A stretch of 64,000 nt of DNA from Planomonospora_B alba (GCF_039534085.1 NZ_BAAAUT010000001.1:124001-188000); one strand, 5' to 3'. Shown: positions 42,240-50,799, numbered from the stretch's first letter. Notes: generated by a model from the sequence alone, not told the origin. Numbers and translations: made by a program.

Positions 42240-42508
42240 GCGGTGCCCGCTCCGGTGCCGGGAAGGCGGAGCGCGGCTGCGCCCCGGACCACCGCACCCC
42301 GATCGCGAACGCCGCCGCGGCCTCCAGACAGAACGCGCGGGACAGCCCGCCGCAGGGCACGGGCGTGCAGCCTGTCGAGGTGATCAGCGCGGCGGCCCGG
42401 CCGAGGCTCCCTGGCGCGTCCGCCGGCGAGGACGTCGTGGCCCGCGCGGACCCACGCGCCGCCCGGTGCCGCGGTCATCGCGCCCGTGCCGAGGATGCCG
42501 ATGCGCAT
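42240..42508 (-). pseudogene. Remnant of an F420/NADP oxidoreductase-like gene
   Basis: From ATG 42508 the frame reads MRIGILGTGAMTAAPGGAWV, a typical Rossmann start of NADPH-dependent F420-reductase-like proteins, up to about residue 31 (42416). After that the matching sequence continues in another frame on the same strand as TGCTPVPCGGLSRAF and IGVRWSGAQPRSAFPAPE, which is the normal C-terminal end of the family. The middle, about 100 residues, is missing and the frame is shifted, so the gene is dead by an internal deletion. Confidence 0.7.
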
Positions 42509-42529
42509 GGTGCACTCCTGCCTCCGGAC

Positions 42530-42762
42530 CTCCGACTGCCTGGCGCGTGTCGCGTTCGAGGTGCCGGCCAGCCGATGGGGCGGCGTCGTGGACTACGCGC
42601 TGACGCCGGGCGCTGCTCGGCCCCATGCGGGCGATGGGCGCGTGGGCCGTGCGCCACCTGGACGACGTGCTCGACGCGCAGGAGCGGTTCACGGAGCGCC
42701 GGAGGGCGCGCCCCACCGGGGTTCCCGACCCCCGCCCGGCGGCCGTCCTCACCGGGCGCTGA
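42530..42762 (+). pseudogene. Possible SRPBCC-like gene fragment
   Basis: Two plus-strand frames together look like the C-terminal end of a SRPBCC/polyketide-cyclase protein: ARVAFEVPASRWGGVVDYAL (up to about 42607) and, in the next frame, LLGPMRAMGAWAVRHLDDVL followed by a charged tail ending at TGA 42760-42762. No upstream half is visible. It overlaps the convergent SRPBCC gene by 14 bp. The call is based on my reading of two fragments and is weak. Confidence 0.3.
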
Positions 42763-43210
42763 GCGCCGCCAGGCGGCGCAGGGAGAGCCGGAGCAGGGCC
42801 GCGGCCGCCGGGCGGAGCAGCGCCCAGCCGAGCCGGCCGGCGGGACCGAACGGCAGGTCCAGCTCCTCCTCCCAGACGATCGTGCTGCCCGCGCCCGCGC
42901 GGGGGAGCACGCGGAAGGCGCCGGTGCCGCGCACCAACCGCCCGGTGTGCCGCACCGCGACCGTCGCCGGCGGGTCCCACAGGGTGATCTCCATCGTGTC
43001 CTGGAAGCCGAGCGGGCCGATCCCGGTGAAGGCGGCCAGCCCGCTCCCGGCGCCGCGGCCGTCACCGGCCGTGACACGCGCGCGGGTCAGCACCATCCAC
43101 TCGTGGTGCCGGGGCCAGTCGGTCAGCACGGCGAAGACCCGCTCGGGAGGGGCCGGCGCGTCCACGGCGACGCTGAGGCGGACCGGTGCGGGTGTCGGTG
43201 TCGAGGTCAT
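42749..43210 (-). CDS. SRPBCC family protein (polyketide cyclase/dehydrase-like)
   Basis: 153 aa from ATG 43210. A START-like helix-grip fold: VRLSVAVDAPAPPERVFAVL at the start, TDWPRHHEWM, WDPPATVAVRHTGRLVRGTG in the strands and a last helix RLGWALLRPAAAALLRLSLR. Such proteins bind hydrophobic ligands; the role here is unknown. Reading from further upstream (43297) would add a low-complexity stretch and is not favoured. It lies between the gene remnants and the snapalysin gene. Confidence 0.75.
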   Translation of the reverse strand: MTSTPTPAPVRLSVAVDAPAPPERVFAVLTDWPRHHEWMVLTRARVTAGDGRGAGSGLAAFTGIGPLGFQDTMEITLWDPPATVAVRHTGRLVRGTGAFRVLPRAGAGSTIVWEEELDLPFGPAGRLGWALLRPAAAALLRLSLRRLAALSAR

Positions 43211-43444
43211 CCCGGGGTCCTTCCCCCGGAAGCGGTCCCGCACCGCGGCCGGCCCCGCCCGCTCCGGTCCCGCTCTCCCGGCCCCGTCCCGCTCCACGGC
43301 CCCGCCGGCGCCCGGAGGCCCTGCGGCCGGTCTCCGCCCTCGCGGCCGGTCGCCTCGCCTGGGCGCCTCGCCGCCGGTGCGAGGGCGGAGCCGGGGCCCG
43401 GCGCGGGGCGCCGGGCCGCCTGTGCGGGCCGTACGGCCCGGCGG

Positions 43445-44038
43445 TCACCGCGTGGCGGCCGCCGGGAGGTCGACGTAGATCTCACCGAACTCGACCTCCG
43501 GGGCGGTGAAGCCCGCGAAGTTCCGGTCGACGGCGGCCCGCTCCGCGCTGCTCGGGTAGGGGTTGGTGCAGCCGGTGCCCGCGCTCGACCCCGACATCAG
43601 GTCGGTGCACCGGCCGGTGCGCCGGTCGGGCAGGCCGAGGATGTGGCCGAGCTCGTGGGTGGCGATGCGCAGCGGGTCGTAGCCCTGGTCGGTGGCCTGC
43701 CGTCCCATCCACACGGTGCCCCGGCCCAGTCCGAGGGGCTGGGCGCGGGGCCAGCCGTTGTCGGCCAGGACGACGAGGTCGGCGGGGGTGCCGGGGACGA
43801 GGCGGACGTTGCCCACGCTGCCGTTCCAGATCTGCGCCGCGCGGTCCACGGCCGAGCGGAACTCGGCGGCCCTGCTCGCGTCGTAGCGGAGCGTGCGGAC
43901 GGCGGTCCGGACGGTGGCCTGGGCGGTGGCCGCCTGGACGGACGCGCCCCGGTCGGGGGCGGCCTGGGCGGGGGTGACGGTCGCGACGAACGCGAGCCCC
44001 AGGACGAACGCCAGGGCGTAACGGATGATCCTTGACAT
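43445..44038 (-). CDS. Snapalysin (M7 family secreted zinc metalloprotease)
   Basis: 197 aa. Signal peptide MSRIIRYALAFVLGLAFVAT with cleavage after AQAA near residue 27. The zinc site HELGHILGLPD, His128-Glu129-His132 with Asp138 as third ligand, is the HEXXHXXGXXD form that defines snapalysins instead of the usual His. Small neutral protease of 15-20 kDa after processing, secreted during nutrient limitation in actinomycetes. No LysR-type snpR gene is next to it. A small dyad lies 70 bp upstream of the start. Confidence 0.92.
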   Translation of the reverse strand: MSRIIRYALAFVLGLAFVATVTPAQAAPDRGASVQAATAQATVRTAVRTLRYDASRAAEFRSAVDRAAQIWNGSVGNVRLVPGTPADLVVLADNGWPRAQPLGLGRGTVWMGRQATDQGYDPLRIATHELGHILGLPDRRTGRCTDLMSGSSAGTGCTNPYPSSAERAAVDRNFAGFTAPEVEFGEIYVDLPAAATR

Positions 44039-44106
44039 CTCTGTCGGGCCTCCTCGGCCGATGGGGGGTGATCAGGCGAGGTGCCGTCACGATATTGGCC
44101 GAGGAG

Positions 44107-44126
44107 TTTGCCGTGAATGTGGCAAA
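44107..44126. promoter_or_regulatory. Dyad upstream of snapalysin
   Basis: TTTGCC (44107-44112), 8-nt spacer, GGCAAA (44121-44126), about 70 bp upstream of the snapalysin start. Such a spaced repeat would suit a LysR-type activator, as in known snapalysin genes, but no such regulator gene is in the window. Confidence 0.3.
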
Positions 44127-44360
44127 TGGTCCCTATCGCAGTGTTATGGGGTACTGCGTGTGATCAGAGGATGACAGGGACCGCCGTGAAGCCGGCAGGC
44201 CGCGAGGGACGCGGGGGCCGTGCCCGCCGGACGGAGCGGCGGGCACGACCGGCGTCGGGCCGCCGGTGGCGGGCTCGACGGTACAGGACCGGGCGGTGGC
44301 GGGGTCGACGGCGCAGGGCCGGGTGGCGCCAGGGCCGGGCGGTGGCGGGCCGGAAACGGC

Positions 44361-44396
44361 ACGGGACCCCGGCGCCCGAAGGCGCCGGGGTCCCGT
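44361..44396 (-). terminator. UUCG-tetraloop terminator of rbpA
   Basis: 16-bp perfect stem, 44361-44376 with 44381-44396. Read on the minus strand the loop is TTCG closed by C-G, the exceptionally stable cUUCGg tetraloop. It lies 41 nt after the rbpA stop and has no T-run. Confidence 0.8.
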
Positions 44397-44437
44397 CAAG
44401 TGCCGGATCCGCCGGGTCGGATGGCCTCCGCCGGAGG

Positions 44438-44782
44438 TCAGGCGCTCTTGCGGCGCTGCGCGCGCAGGATCGCCAGCCGCTCGTTGAGGACCTCCTCCAG
44501 GTCCTCGATGGAGCGCCGCTCCAGCAGCATGTCCCAATGCGTCCGCGGGGGCTTGGACTTCTTGGCCTCCGGCAGCTCACCGTCCACCCGGATGGCGTTC
44601 AGGCCGCACATGCGGCACTCCCACATGGCCGGGATCTCGGCCTCGGCCGCCAGCGGGACGTCGAACCGATGGCCCTTCGGGCAGGTGTAGGACACCTCCT
44701 GACGCGGGGCCAGATCGGTGTTGCGGTCGTTCTCGTAGCTGGTCGCCCCGAGTCGGGTACCGCGCAGCGCACGCTCGCCCAT
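44438..44782 (-). CDS. rbpA: RNA polymerase-binding protein RbpA
   Basis: 114 aa. N-terminal tail with GERALRGTRLGATSYENDRN that contacts promoter and sigma, the core domain with VSYTCPKGHRFDVPLAAEAE and WECRMCG (two CxxC-like pairs), then the C-terminal sigma-interaction helix THWDMLLERRSIEDLEEVLN. RbpA stabilises the open complex of the principal sigma factor in actinobacteria and affects rifampicin tolerance. A ribosome site AGGAGG and a SigR-type promoter lie upstream, and a very strong terminator follows, so it is a single-gene unit. Confidence 0.97.
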   Translation of the reverse strand: MGERALRGTRLGATSYENDRNTDLAPRQEVSYTCPKGHRFDVPLAAEAEIPAMWECRMCGLNAIRVDGELPEAKKSKPPRTHWDMLLERRSIEDLEEVLNERLAILRAQRRKSA

Positions 44783-44835
44783 GTTTCAATGCCTCCTGAG
44801 GGCCCCGTCGTGAGGGGTTGATCTCCCACGGCGTA

Positions 44836-44863
44836 CAACGCTTGATACCGTGTGTGGATTCCC
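44836..44863 (-). promoter_or_regulatory. SigR-type promoter of rbpA
   Basis: Minus-strand -35 GGGAAT (44863-44858), 18-nt spacer, -10 GTTG (44839-44836). This matches the thiol-stress sigma R consensus GGGAAT-N18-GTT exactly; rbpA is a known SigR target in Streptomyces. Confidence 0.75.
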
Positions 44864-45018
44864 ACACACGGCGTGATCCAACCGCGCTTTTCGCCGCCGC
44901 CCGCCGCGGATTCCCCGCGAGGGCCGGGAGACCGCCGCGCGCCGGTGCCCGGGCCGCGGGCGGCCCGGGCGATCACCGGCGGGTCCGGGGCGGGGGCCGG
45001 GCACCGCCCGATGGCCGC

Positions 45019-46374
45019 TCAGAGGCGTTCCGGGACCGGGTTGCCCGCCGCCCGGATGGCCCTGGGCAGGTTGATCGCGGCCAGGCCGGCCAGGCCGGCC
45101 ACGAAGAAGACCAGCAGCGACAGGATCCCCAGCCGGTAGCTGTCGGTGAGCTGGAGCGCCAGGCCGAGGGTGAAGGAGCCGAGGAACGTCGAGCCCTTGT
45201 CGCTGATCTCGTACAGGCTGTAGTACTCCGCCTCCCTGCCCCGGGGGATCACGTGGGAGAACAGCGAGCGCGACAGGGCCTGGGTGCCGCCCATCACGAT
45301 CGCGATGGCGAAGCCCAGCGCGAAGAAGGCCGGGGCCGACCCCTTGGGCAGGAAGTACGCCACGGCGACGACGGCGGTCCAGGCCACCAGTGCGTACATC
45401 ACGACCCGCTTGGCGCCGTAGGAGACGGCGAGCCTGCCCAGCAGCAGCGCGCCGCCGAAGGCCACGAACTGCACCATCAGGATCGCCCCGATCCGGACGG
45501 TCTGACTCAGCCCGAGCTCCTGGTCGGCGTAGGTGGCCGAGAAGGAGATGACCGTCTGCACGCCGTCGTTGTAGATCAGGTAGGTGACCAGGAAGGCCAG
45601 CGTCAGCGGGTAGCGGCGCAGGTCCCTGATCGTGCGGCCGAGCTGCCGGAAGCTGCCGGCCACGGCCTGCCCGGCGTTCTCGGCGCCGCGGGCCGGCGCG
45701 CGCCGGTTGCGCAGCCGCAGCAGCGGGATGACCGTGAACCCGCCCCACCACAGGCCCGCCGAGGCCAGCGCGATGCGGACCGCGTCGCCCTCGGAGACGC
45801 CGAAGCCCTCGTGGCCGAGGAAGAGCCCCAGGTGGACCGCGAGCAGCAGGCCGCCGCCGAGGTAGCCGAAGCCCCAGCCCCGGGCGGAGACCGTGTCGCG
45901 CTCGTCGGCCGTGGCGATCTCCGGCAGGAACGAGTTGTAGACGACGAACGCCGCGGCGAAGCCGACGCTGGCGAGGATGTACAGCACGCCGCCCAGCAGG
46001 TAGCGCCCGTCGGCCAGGAACCAGAAGCAGACCGTCGCGCCCGCGCCGAGGTAGGCGGAGGCCCCCATGATCTGCTTCTTGCGGCCGGTGTGGTCGGCCA
46101 GGGCGCCCACCACGGGCATCAGGACGATCTGCAGCACGGCGGCGACGCCCACCACGAACGAGTAGTAGGCGCTGGGCCGTACGTCGAACCAGAGCACGGG
46201 GACGTACGGCGCCCCGGCGGCGGCGGTCTCGGCGATCGTCGTGAGGTACGGCCCCAGGAAGACGGTCAGGACCGTGGTGGGGAAGGCCGAGTTGGCCCAG
46301 TCGTACCAGTACCAGCCCCGCTGCTCGCGGCGGCGGGCCTGCGGGGTCTCTTCGAGGGCCGGTTCGGTGGCCAT
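45019..46374 (-). CDS. MFS transporter, UMF1/Atg22-like
   Basis: 451 aa with about 12 membrane helices. The diagnostic start of the family is WYWYDWANSAFPTTVLTVFL, and FVAFGGALLLGRLAVSYGAK is the typical second-half MFS loop. The family is related to yeast Atg22, a vacuolar amino-acid exporter; bacterial substrates are unknown. The ATG at 46374 has a GAGGA site. It is preceded by the GDPD gene, 51 bp upstream, and the two may be co-transcribed. Confidence 0.88.
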   Translation of the reverse strand: MATEPALEETPQARRREQRGWYWYDWANSAFPTTVLTVFLGPYLTTIAETAAAGAPYVPVLWFDVRPSAYYSFVVGVAAVLQIVLMPVVGALADHTGRKKQIMGASAYLGAGATVCFWFLADGRYLLGGVLYILASVGFAAAFVVYNSFLPEIATADERDTVSARGWGFGYLGGGLLLAVHLGLFLGHEGFGVSEGDAVRIALASAGLWWGGFTVIPLLRLRNRRAPARGAENAGQAVAGSFRQLGRTIRDLRRYPLTLAFLVTYLIYNDGVQTVISFSATYADQELGLSQTVRIGAILMVQFVAFGGALLLGRLAVSYGAKRVVMYALVAWTAVVAVAYFLPKGSAPAFFALGFAIAIVMGGTQALSRSLFSHVIPRGREAEYYSLYEISDKGSTFLGSFTLGLALQLTDSYRLGILSLLVFFVAGLAGLAAINLPRAIRAAGNPVPERL

Positions 46375-46425
46375 GGGCGTCCTCGGTTCGGTGGGGGGAC
46401 GGGGGAGGGGGGACGCGGAGCGGGG

Positions 46426-47259
46426 TCAGGCGGCCAGCCGGCCGGGGTGCCACTGGCCGCGCGCCTCCAGGACTCCGCGCAGCCCGGAGATGTTGTCGGT
46501 CATGACCCCGTCCACGCCCAGGTCGAGCAGGCGCTCCATCTCCCCGGGGTTGTTGACGGTCCACACGTGCAGCTGCATGCCCAGGGCGTGCGCCGTACGG
46601 ACCAGGGAGGGGGTGACGACCCGCAGCCCGCGGAAGCCCACCGGCACCTGCGCGCACGGCACCCCCGCCCGGGCCAGGCGGGCCAGCAGGCGGCCGTAGG
46701 CGGCGGTGCTGGCCGCGGCGCGCAGCGTGGCCACGCCGCGCGGACCGAGGGAGAAGCACACGTCGCGGCCGATCGCGGCGCGGGCGCGGGCCAGCCGCTC
46801 CTCGGAGAAGGAGGTCAGGCAGATCCGGTCGTAGGAGTCGGTCCGCCGGACCGCCTCGGCGAGCGGCGCGATGGCCGTCGCCTCCTTGACGTCGATGTTG
46901 AAGCGCGCCTCCGGCCAGGACCCCAGCAGGTCCTCGATGAGCGGGATCTCGTCCACGCCGCCGATCCGCGCCTCGCGCACCACCCGGTACGGCAGGGCGG
47001 CGATCCGGCCGCGCCGGTCCGTCACCCGGTCCAGGGTGTGGTCGTGGAAGGCCAGCAGCACCCCGTCGACGGTGGCGTGGGCGTCGGTCTCCAGGTAGGT
47101 GTAGCCGAGGTCCACCGCGCGGGCGAAGGCGGCGTGGGTGTTCTCCCGGCCCTCGGCGGCTCCGCCCCGGTGGGCGAAGGCGAGCGGCCCGGGATGGTCG
47201 AGAAACGGGTAGTGGCGCTGCACGTGCAGAGTATGCCCGGTATGAGCAGGGCTCGTCAT
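46426..47259 (-). CDS. Glycerophosphodiester phosphodiesterase
   Basis: 277 aa from ATG 47259; GTG 47223, which gives HYPFLDHPGPLAFAHRGGAA near the N-terminus, is an equally good start and is preceded by TACTCT. TIM barrel with the catalytic pair in AHRGG and ENTHAAF, the metal-binding LETDAHATVDGVLLAFHD and VWTVNNPGEMERLLDLGVDG at the end. It hydrolyses deacylated phospholipids to glycerol 3-phosphate. No signal peptide, so probably cytoplasmic. Confidence 0.92.
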   Translation of the reverse strand: MTSPAHTGHTLHVQRHYPFLDHPGPLAFAHRGGAAEGRENTHAAFARAVDLGYTYLETDAHATVDGVLLAFHDHTLDRVTDRRGRIAALPYRVVREARIGGVDEIPLIEDLLGSWPEARFNIDVKEATAIAPLAEAVRRTDSYDRICLTSFSEERLARARAAIGRDVCFSLGPRGVATLRAAASTAAYGRLLARLARAGVPCAQVPVGFRGLRVVTPSLVRTAHALGMQLHVWTVNNPGEMERLLDLGVDGVMTDNISGLRGVLEARGQWHPGRLAA

Positions 47260-47273
47260 CGACCGCGGATGAA

Positions 47274-47311
47274 CGTTTGGGTCACGGGCGGCAAAACCCG
47301 TGACCCGAACG
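47274..47311. terminator. 15-bp hairpin between the alcohol dehydrogenase and GDPD genes
   Basis: Arms 47274-47288 and 47297-47311 pair over 15 bp with one G-T wobble around an 8-nt loop. It sits 3 nt beyond the dehydrogenase stop and would work in both directions. Confidence 0.75.
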
Positions 47312-47313
47312 TG

Positions 47314-48489
47314 TCAGGCCCCCGGCCGGAACACCGCCCGGACGCAGCCGTCCTTCTTGTTCTTGAACAGGTCGTACCCCGTCGGCGCCTCGTCGAGGGA
47401 CATCACGTGCGTGGCCAGGTGGGAGGTCTTCAGCTCGCCCCGGGCCATCCGGTCCAGCAGCATCGGGATGTAGCGCTGCCCGTGCTGCTGGGCGCCCCGG
47501 ACGGTCAGCCCCTTGTTCATCATCGCGCCGAGCGGGAACTTGTCGACCGTCCCGCCGAAGACGCCCAGGACGAAGACCGACCCGCCCTTGCGGCAGGCGT
47601 AGATCGCCTCGCGGACCGCGGCCGGGCGGTCCATCTGGAGCCGGAGCTGCTGCTTGACCTGGTCGTAGGCGCCCTGCACGCCGGTGTCGTGCGCCTCCAT
47701 GCCGACGGCCTCGATGCAGACGTCGGGCCCCCGGCCGCCGGTCAGCTCCCGCAGCTCGGCCCCGACGTCGGTGGCGGTGTAGTCGATCGTCTCGGCGCCG
47801 ATGTGCCGCTCGGTCATCGACAGCCGCTCGGGCAGGCGGTCGATCACGACGACCCGTTCGGCGCCGAGGAGCATCGCCGCGCGCGCCGCCATCTGGCCGA
47901 CCGCGCCGGCCCCCCACACGGCCACCACGTCACCGGGCCGCACCCCGCCGAGGTGGGCGCCCATCCAGCCGGTGGGCACGGAGTCGGAGGCGAACAGGGC
48001 GCTGGTGTCGTCCACCCCGTCCGGGACGGGGAAGGCGCCGTGATCGGCGAAGGGGACCCGGACGTACTCGGCGTGGCTGCCCTTGAACCCGCCCATGGCG
48101 TGGGAGTAGCCGAAGACGCCGCCGGGCTCGTAGCCGAACAGGGCCTGGCCGATCCCCGGGTTGGTGTTGCCGTTGTCGCACAGCGACCACAGGTCGTTCT
48201 CGCAGTACCAGCACCGGCCGCAGGCGATGAACGAGCAGACCACCACCCGGTCGCCGATCCTGTGCCTGCGCACGTCCGAGCCGACCGCGACGACCTCGCC
48301 GATGAACTCGTGGCCGATCACGTCGCCGGCGCGCATGGCCGGGATGTAGCCGCCGAGCAGGTGCAGGTCGGAGCCGCACGTCGTGGTGAGCCGGACCTTC
48401 ACGATCATGTCCTGGGCGTTGAGGATCTGCGGGTCGGGGACCTCCTCCACCGACAGCTCGTTGACGCCCTGCCAGCACAGTGCCTTCAC
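47314..48489 (-). CDS. Zinc-dependent alcohol dehydrogenase (formaldehyde-dehydrogenase-like)
   Basis: 391 aa from GTG 48489. Catalytic zinc site: Cys in TTTCGSDLHLLGG, the GHEFIGEVVAVGSD motif. The structural zinc cysteines are visible in CGRCWYCENDLWSLCD. The Rossmann fold GAGAVGQMAARAAMLLGAER binds NAD(P). The size and the VCIEAVGME segment fit the glutathione-independent formaldehyde-dehydrogenase group. The start overlaps the stop of the membrane-anchored partner gene (GTGA). The real substrate is not known. Confidence 0.9.
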   Translation of the reverse strand: MKALCWQGVNELSVEEVPDPQILNAQDMIVKVRLTTTCGSDLHLLGGYIPAMRAGDVIGHEFIGEVVAVGSDVRRHRIGDRVVVCSFIACGRCWYCENDLWSLCDNGNTNPGIGQALFGYEPGGVFGYSHAMGGFKGSHAEYVRVPFADHGAFPVPDGVDDTSALFASDSVPTGWMGAHLGGVRPGDVVAVWGAGAVGQMAARAAMLLGAERVVVIDRLPERLSMTERHIGAETIDYTATDVGAELRELTGGRGPDVCIEAVGMEAHDTGVQGAYDQVKQQLRLQMDRPAAVREAIYACRKGGSVFVLGVFGGTVDKFPLGAMMNKGLTVRGAQQHGQRYIPMLLDRMARGELKTSHLATHVMSLDEAPTGYDLFKNKKDGCVRAVFRPGA

Positions 48490-48989
48490 AGCCGCCCCTC
48501 CCCTCCGGCGCGCCGGACCGCCAGGTCCACGATCTTCCCGGTCACGGTGGGCCGGTTCGTCGACGGTTCGTCCGCGCGCAGCACCTCCCCGGTCTCCAGC
48601 AGGGACTTGGCCTCGCGCAGGGCCCGGCGGACCTCCTGACGCGGGTCGTCGCCGCTCAGGCGGGCCGCGACCCCGCGCGCCCCCTGCGGGACCTCCTCCA
48701 GCAGCCGGGCGGCGAGCTCGGTGCCGCGGTCACCGGGGGCCTTGCGCGCCCGCACCTCGACGGTGTCGCCGAGTCGCAGCAGGGGCCCGGGCAGCCGTCC
48801 CTCCGGCATGACCTCCTCGGGGGAGCGGTTGATCGTGACCTGCAGCCACCTGTTCTCCTCCCGCGGGTCCCGGCCCGCGTGCGGGGGACGGTGCGCGGCG
48901 AGCCGGCGGGCCATCCCCGCTCCGGCCCCGAGCGCCACCGCGACCGCGGCCGTGGCCGCGATTCCGACCGCTCGTCTCATGGTCTCCAC
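48486..48989 (-). CDS. Membrane-anchored SRPBCC-like protein partnered with the dehydrogenase
   Basis: 167 aa (an inner ATG is at 48980). A single N-terminal hydrophobic helix (AVGIAATAAVAVALGAGAGM) precedes a domain beginning WLQVTINRSPEEVMPEGRLP that resembles the start of SRPBCC/cyclase domains but lacks the full helix-grip fold, then RGTELAARLLEEVP and a charged helix. It overlaps the dehydrogenase start by 4 bp, and this pairing recurs in actinobacteria. A role in presenting a hydrophobic substrate is only a guess. Confidence 0.65.
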   Translation of the reverse strand: METMRRAVGIAATAAVAVALGAGAGMARRLAAHRPPHAGRDPREENRWLQVTINRSPEEVMPEGRLPGPLLRLGDTVEVRARKAPGDRGTELAARLLEEVPQGARGVAARLSGDDPRQEVRRALREAKSLLETGEVLRADEPSTNRPTVTGKIVDLAVRRAGGEGRL

Positions 48990-49221
48990 CTCTCAGCATG
49001 GTCTGTCGAGGATCGTCCGTGTTCTCGCGCGGGCGGCTACCCGGCGGAACGGCCCGCAATCAGGCGACGCCCGTACCGTGTCGCCCGGACCGGCGGCGCG
49101 GGCGGCCGAGGGCGGCGGCGCGGGCTGACGGAGCGGACGGCCCGGACGGTGGCGCGGGCGGCGTGCGAGGGCCGCGTACGGCGTGCGGCGGGGACGGCGG
49201 TCGGTGGCGGTGCGGGGCGGG

Positions 49222-49539
49222 TCACATGCTCGCGTCCGCGCCCTGCCTGGCGGTCGCCAGCACGGCGGCGCGCTCGTCAGGACTGGTGCCGCCCCAGACC
49301 CCGTGCATCTGGTGCGTGCTCAGGGCGTAGTCGAGGCACTGCCTGCGCACCGGGCAGCGGCGGCACACGGCCTTGGCCAGCTCGTGCTGCATCTGCCCCG
49401 GCCCGTGGGGCGAGATGGGGAAGAAGAGCTCGGGATCCTCGCTCAGGCAGGCCGCCAGACGGGACCAGTGCGCAATGAATGCGATCTCATTTCGATAATT
49501 CACATCAAATCCAATGAAGGTGGGACAAATCCGATCCAT
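49222..49539 (-). CDS. WhiB-like (Wbl) iron-sulfur transcription factor
   Basis: 105 aa. The four cluster cysteines are Cys31, Cys59, Cys62 and Cys68 in the C-Xn-C-X2-C-X5-C pattern (AACLSEDPELFFP, VCRRCPVRRQC), followed by the GVWGGTSPDERA turn and a short basic tail. Wbl proteins bind a [4Fe-4S] cluster and the principal sigma factor to control sporulation, redox or antibiotic genes. It is closest in style to the WhiB1/WblE-like group, though the N-terminus, which carries an extra Cys5, is unusual; GTG 49503 is an alternative start. Confidence 0.92.
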   Translation of the reverse strand: MDRICPTFIGFDVNYRNEIAFIAHWSRLAACLSEDPELFFPISPHGPGQMQHELAKAVCRRCPVRRQCLDYALSTHQMHGVWGGTSPDERAAVLATARQGADASM

Positions 49540-49629
49540 ATCGGCTCAACTGCTCACTCGGATGCCCGGGCCTGTCGGATTCATACGGGTTCGTGAGAGA
49601 AAAGGTCGGCAAAATCGGCGTCGTACGAT
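49540..49629. other. AT-richer gap upstream of the WhiB-like gene
   Basis: 90 bp of lower GC than the surroundings, the expected place for the wbl promoter. No clear -10/-35 pair was found, only TATGAAT at 49591-49585 on the minus strand. Confidence 0.3.
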
Positions 49630-50631
49630 TCACGATCGCCGGAGCAGGGAGACGACGGCCCGCTCCACCCCGCCGTGCGTGGCCAGCTGCCCGAAGTCGG
49701 CCTCGGCGCCGAGCTCGGTGATCGCCCGGGCGACGGTGCGCCCCTTCTCGTACGCCTCCACCACGCGCGGGTCGACATAGGAGGCGCGCGCGACGGCGGG
49801 CGTGTTGCCCAGGTAACCGGCCACCTCGCTCATCACCCTGCTGATCGCCCGGCGCCTGCCGTTCCTCGACCGGGCCCGCGAGGAGACCGCCAGCCCGACC
49901 GCGGCCAGCACGGTCGCGTGCCAGGTCCGGAAGTCCTTGGCCGACACCTCGCACTCGAACACCTCACGCAGGTAGGCGTTGATGTCGTCGCTGCGCACGT
50001 CCACCCAGCGCGAGCCGTCCCGGTAGCGCAGCAGCTCCCCCTCCTCGCCGGCGCGGTGCAGGGCGGTGACGACCTTGCACACGTCCGCGTCGACGATCTC
50101 CAGCTCGCGGTGCTTGCCGCCCTTGGCCGGATAGGAGCAGGTGACCCGGCCCGCGCTGCAGGTGACGTGCTCCATCCGGAGCGTCGCCAGGCCGAACGAC
50201 TCGTAGGACTCGCCGCCCACCCGGAAGAAGCCGATGTCGAGCATCCGGGCCGCCGCGGCGAGCACCCGATCGCGCGTCAGCCCCCGCTGCGCCAGGTGCT
50301 CGGCGACCCGGTCGCGGAACTTCGGGAGCCGGTCGGCCATCTCCAGCACCCGGTCGAACTTGATCCGGTCCTGCTCGGCGCGCCAGACGTCGTGGTAGCG
50401 GTACTGGCGGCGCCCGGCCGAGTCGGTGCCGACCGCCTGGATGTGCCCGTCGGCCGAGCGGCAGATCCACACGTCGGTCCAGGCCGGGGGGAGGGCCAGC
50501 GCCCTGATCCGCGCGAGGACGCGCCGGTCGCGCACCGGCCGGCCGTCGGGGTGGTGGTAGCTGAAGCCGCGGCCGCGGCGCCTGCGCCGGATGCCCGGCT
50601 CGGCGGGGTCGCTCTGGCGGAGTTCGGTCAT
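49630..50631 (-). CDS. DNA topoisomerase IB
   Basis: 333 aa, the size of the compact bacterial/poxvirus-like enzymes. N-terminal beta domain RALALPPAWTDVWICRSADG and QYRYHDVWRAEQDRIKFDRV; the catalytic domain includes the CSYPAKGGKHRELE beta region, KDFRTWHATVLAA with the active Arg/His, and the nucleophile Tyr285 in ASYVDPRVVEAY. It relaxes supercoils via a 3'-phosphotyrosine link. The gene is followed, 90 bp away, by the WhiB-like gene. Confidence 0.93.
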   Translation of the reverse strand: MTELRQSDPAEPGIRRRRRGRGFSYHHPDGRPVRDRRVLARIRALALPPAWTDVWICRSADGHIQAVGTDSAGRRQYRYHDVWRAEQDRIKFDRVLEMADRLPKFRDRVAEHLAQRGLTRDRVLAAAARMLDIGFFRVGGESYESFGLATLRMEHVTCSAGRVTCSYPAKGGKHRELEIVDADVCKVVTALHRAGEEGELLRYRDGSRWVDVRSDDINAYLREVFECEVSAKDFRTWHATVLAAVGLAVSSRARSRNGRRRAISRVMSEVAGYLGNTPAVARASYVDPRVVEAYEKGRTVARAITELGAEADFGQLATHGGVERAVVSLLRRS

Positions 50632-50799
50632 GGGCGCTCCTCTACCCGCGCGGGCGGCGCCTATCGGGGACGGCACCCGTAAACGGCGGGTCGGGAAAGG
50701 GGAATGCGGTCCGCGGGAGCGCGTGGCGGAGCGGAACGGATCACGGCGGGGAGCTGTTCGATCGATTCCGGACACGCCGACCAGATCGTGGAGGTTCCC

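Larger units (their letters stand above)
44039..44437. other. Intergenic region between snapalysin and rbpA
   Basis: 399 bp. The left part holds the snapalysin promoter region with an imperfect AT-richer stretch and the 44107-44126 dyad; the right part holds the rbpA terminator. No gene is supported; a 16-codon reading from GTG 44113 is too weak to call. Confidence 0.5.
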
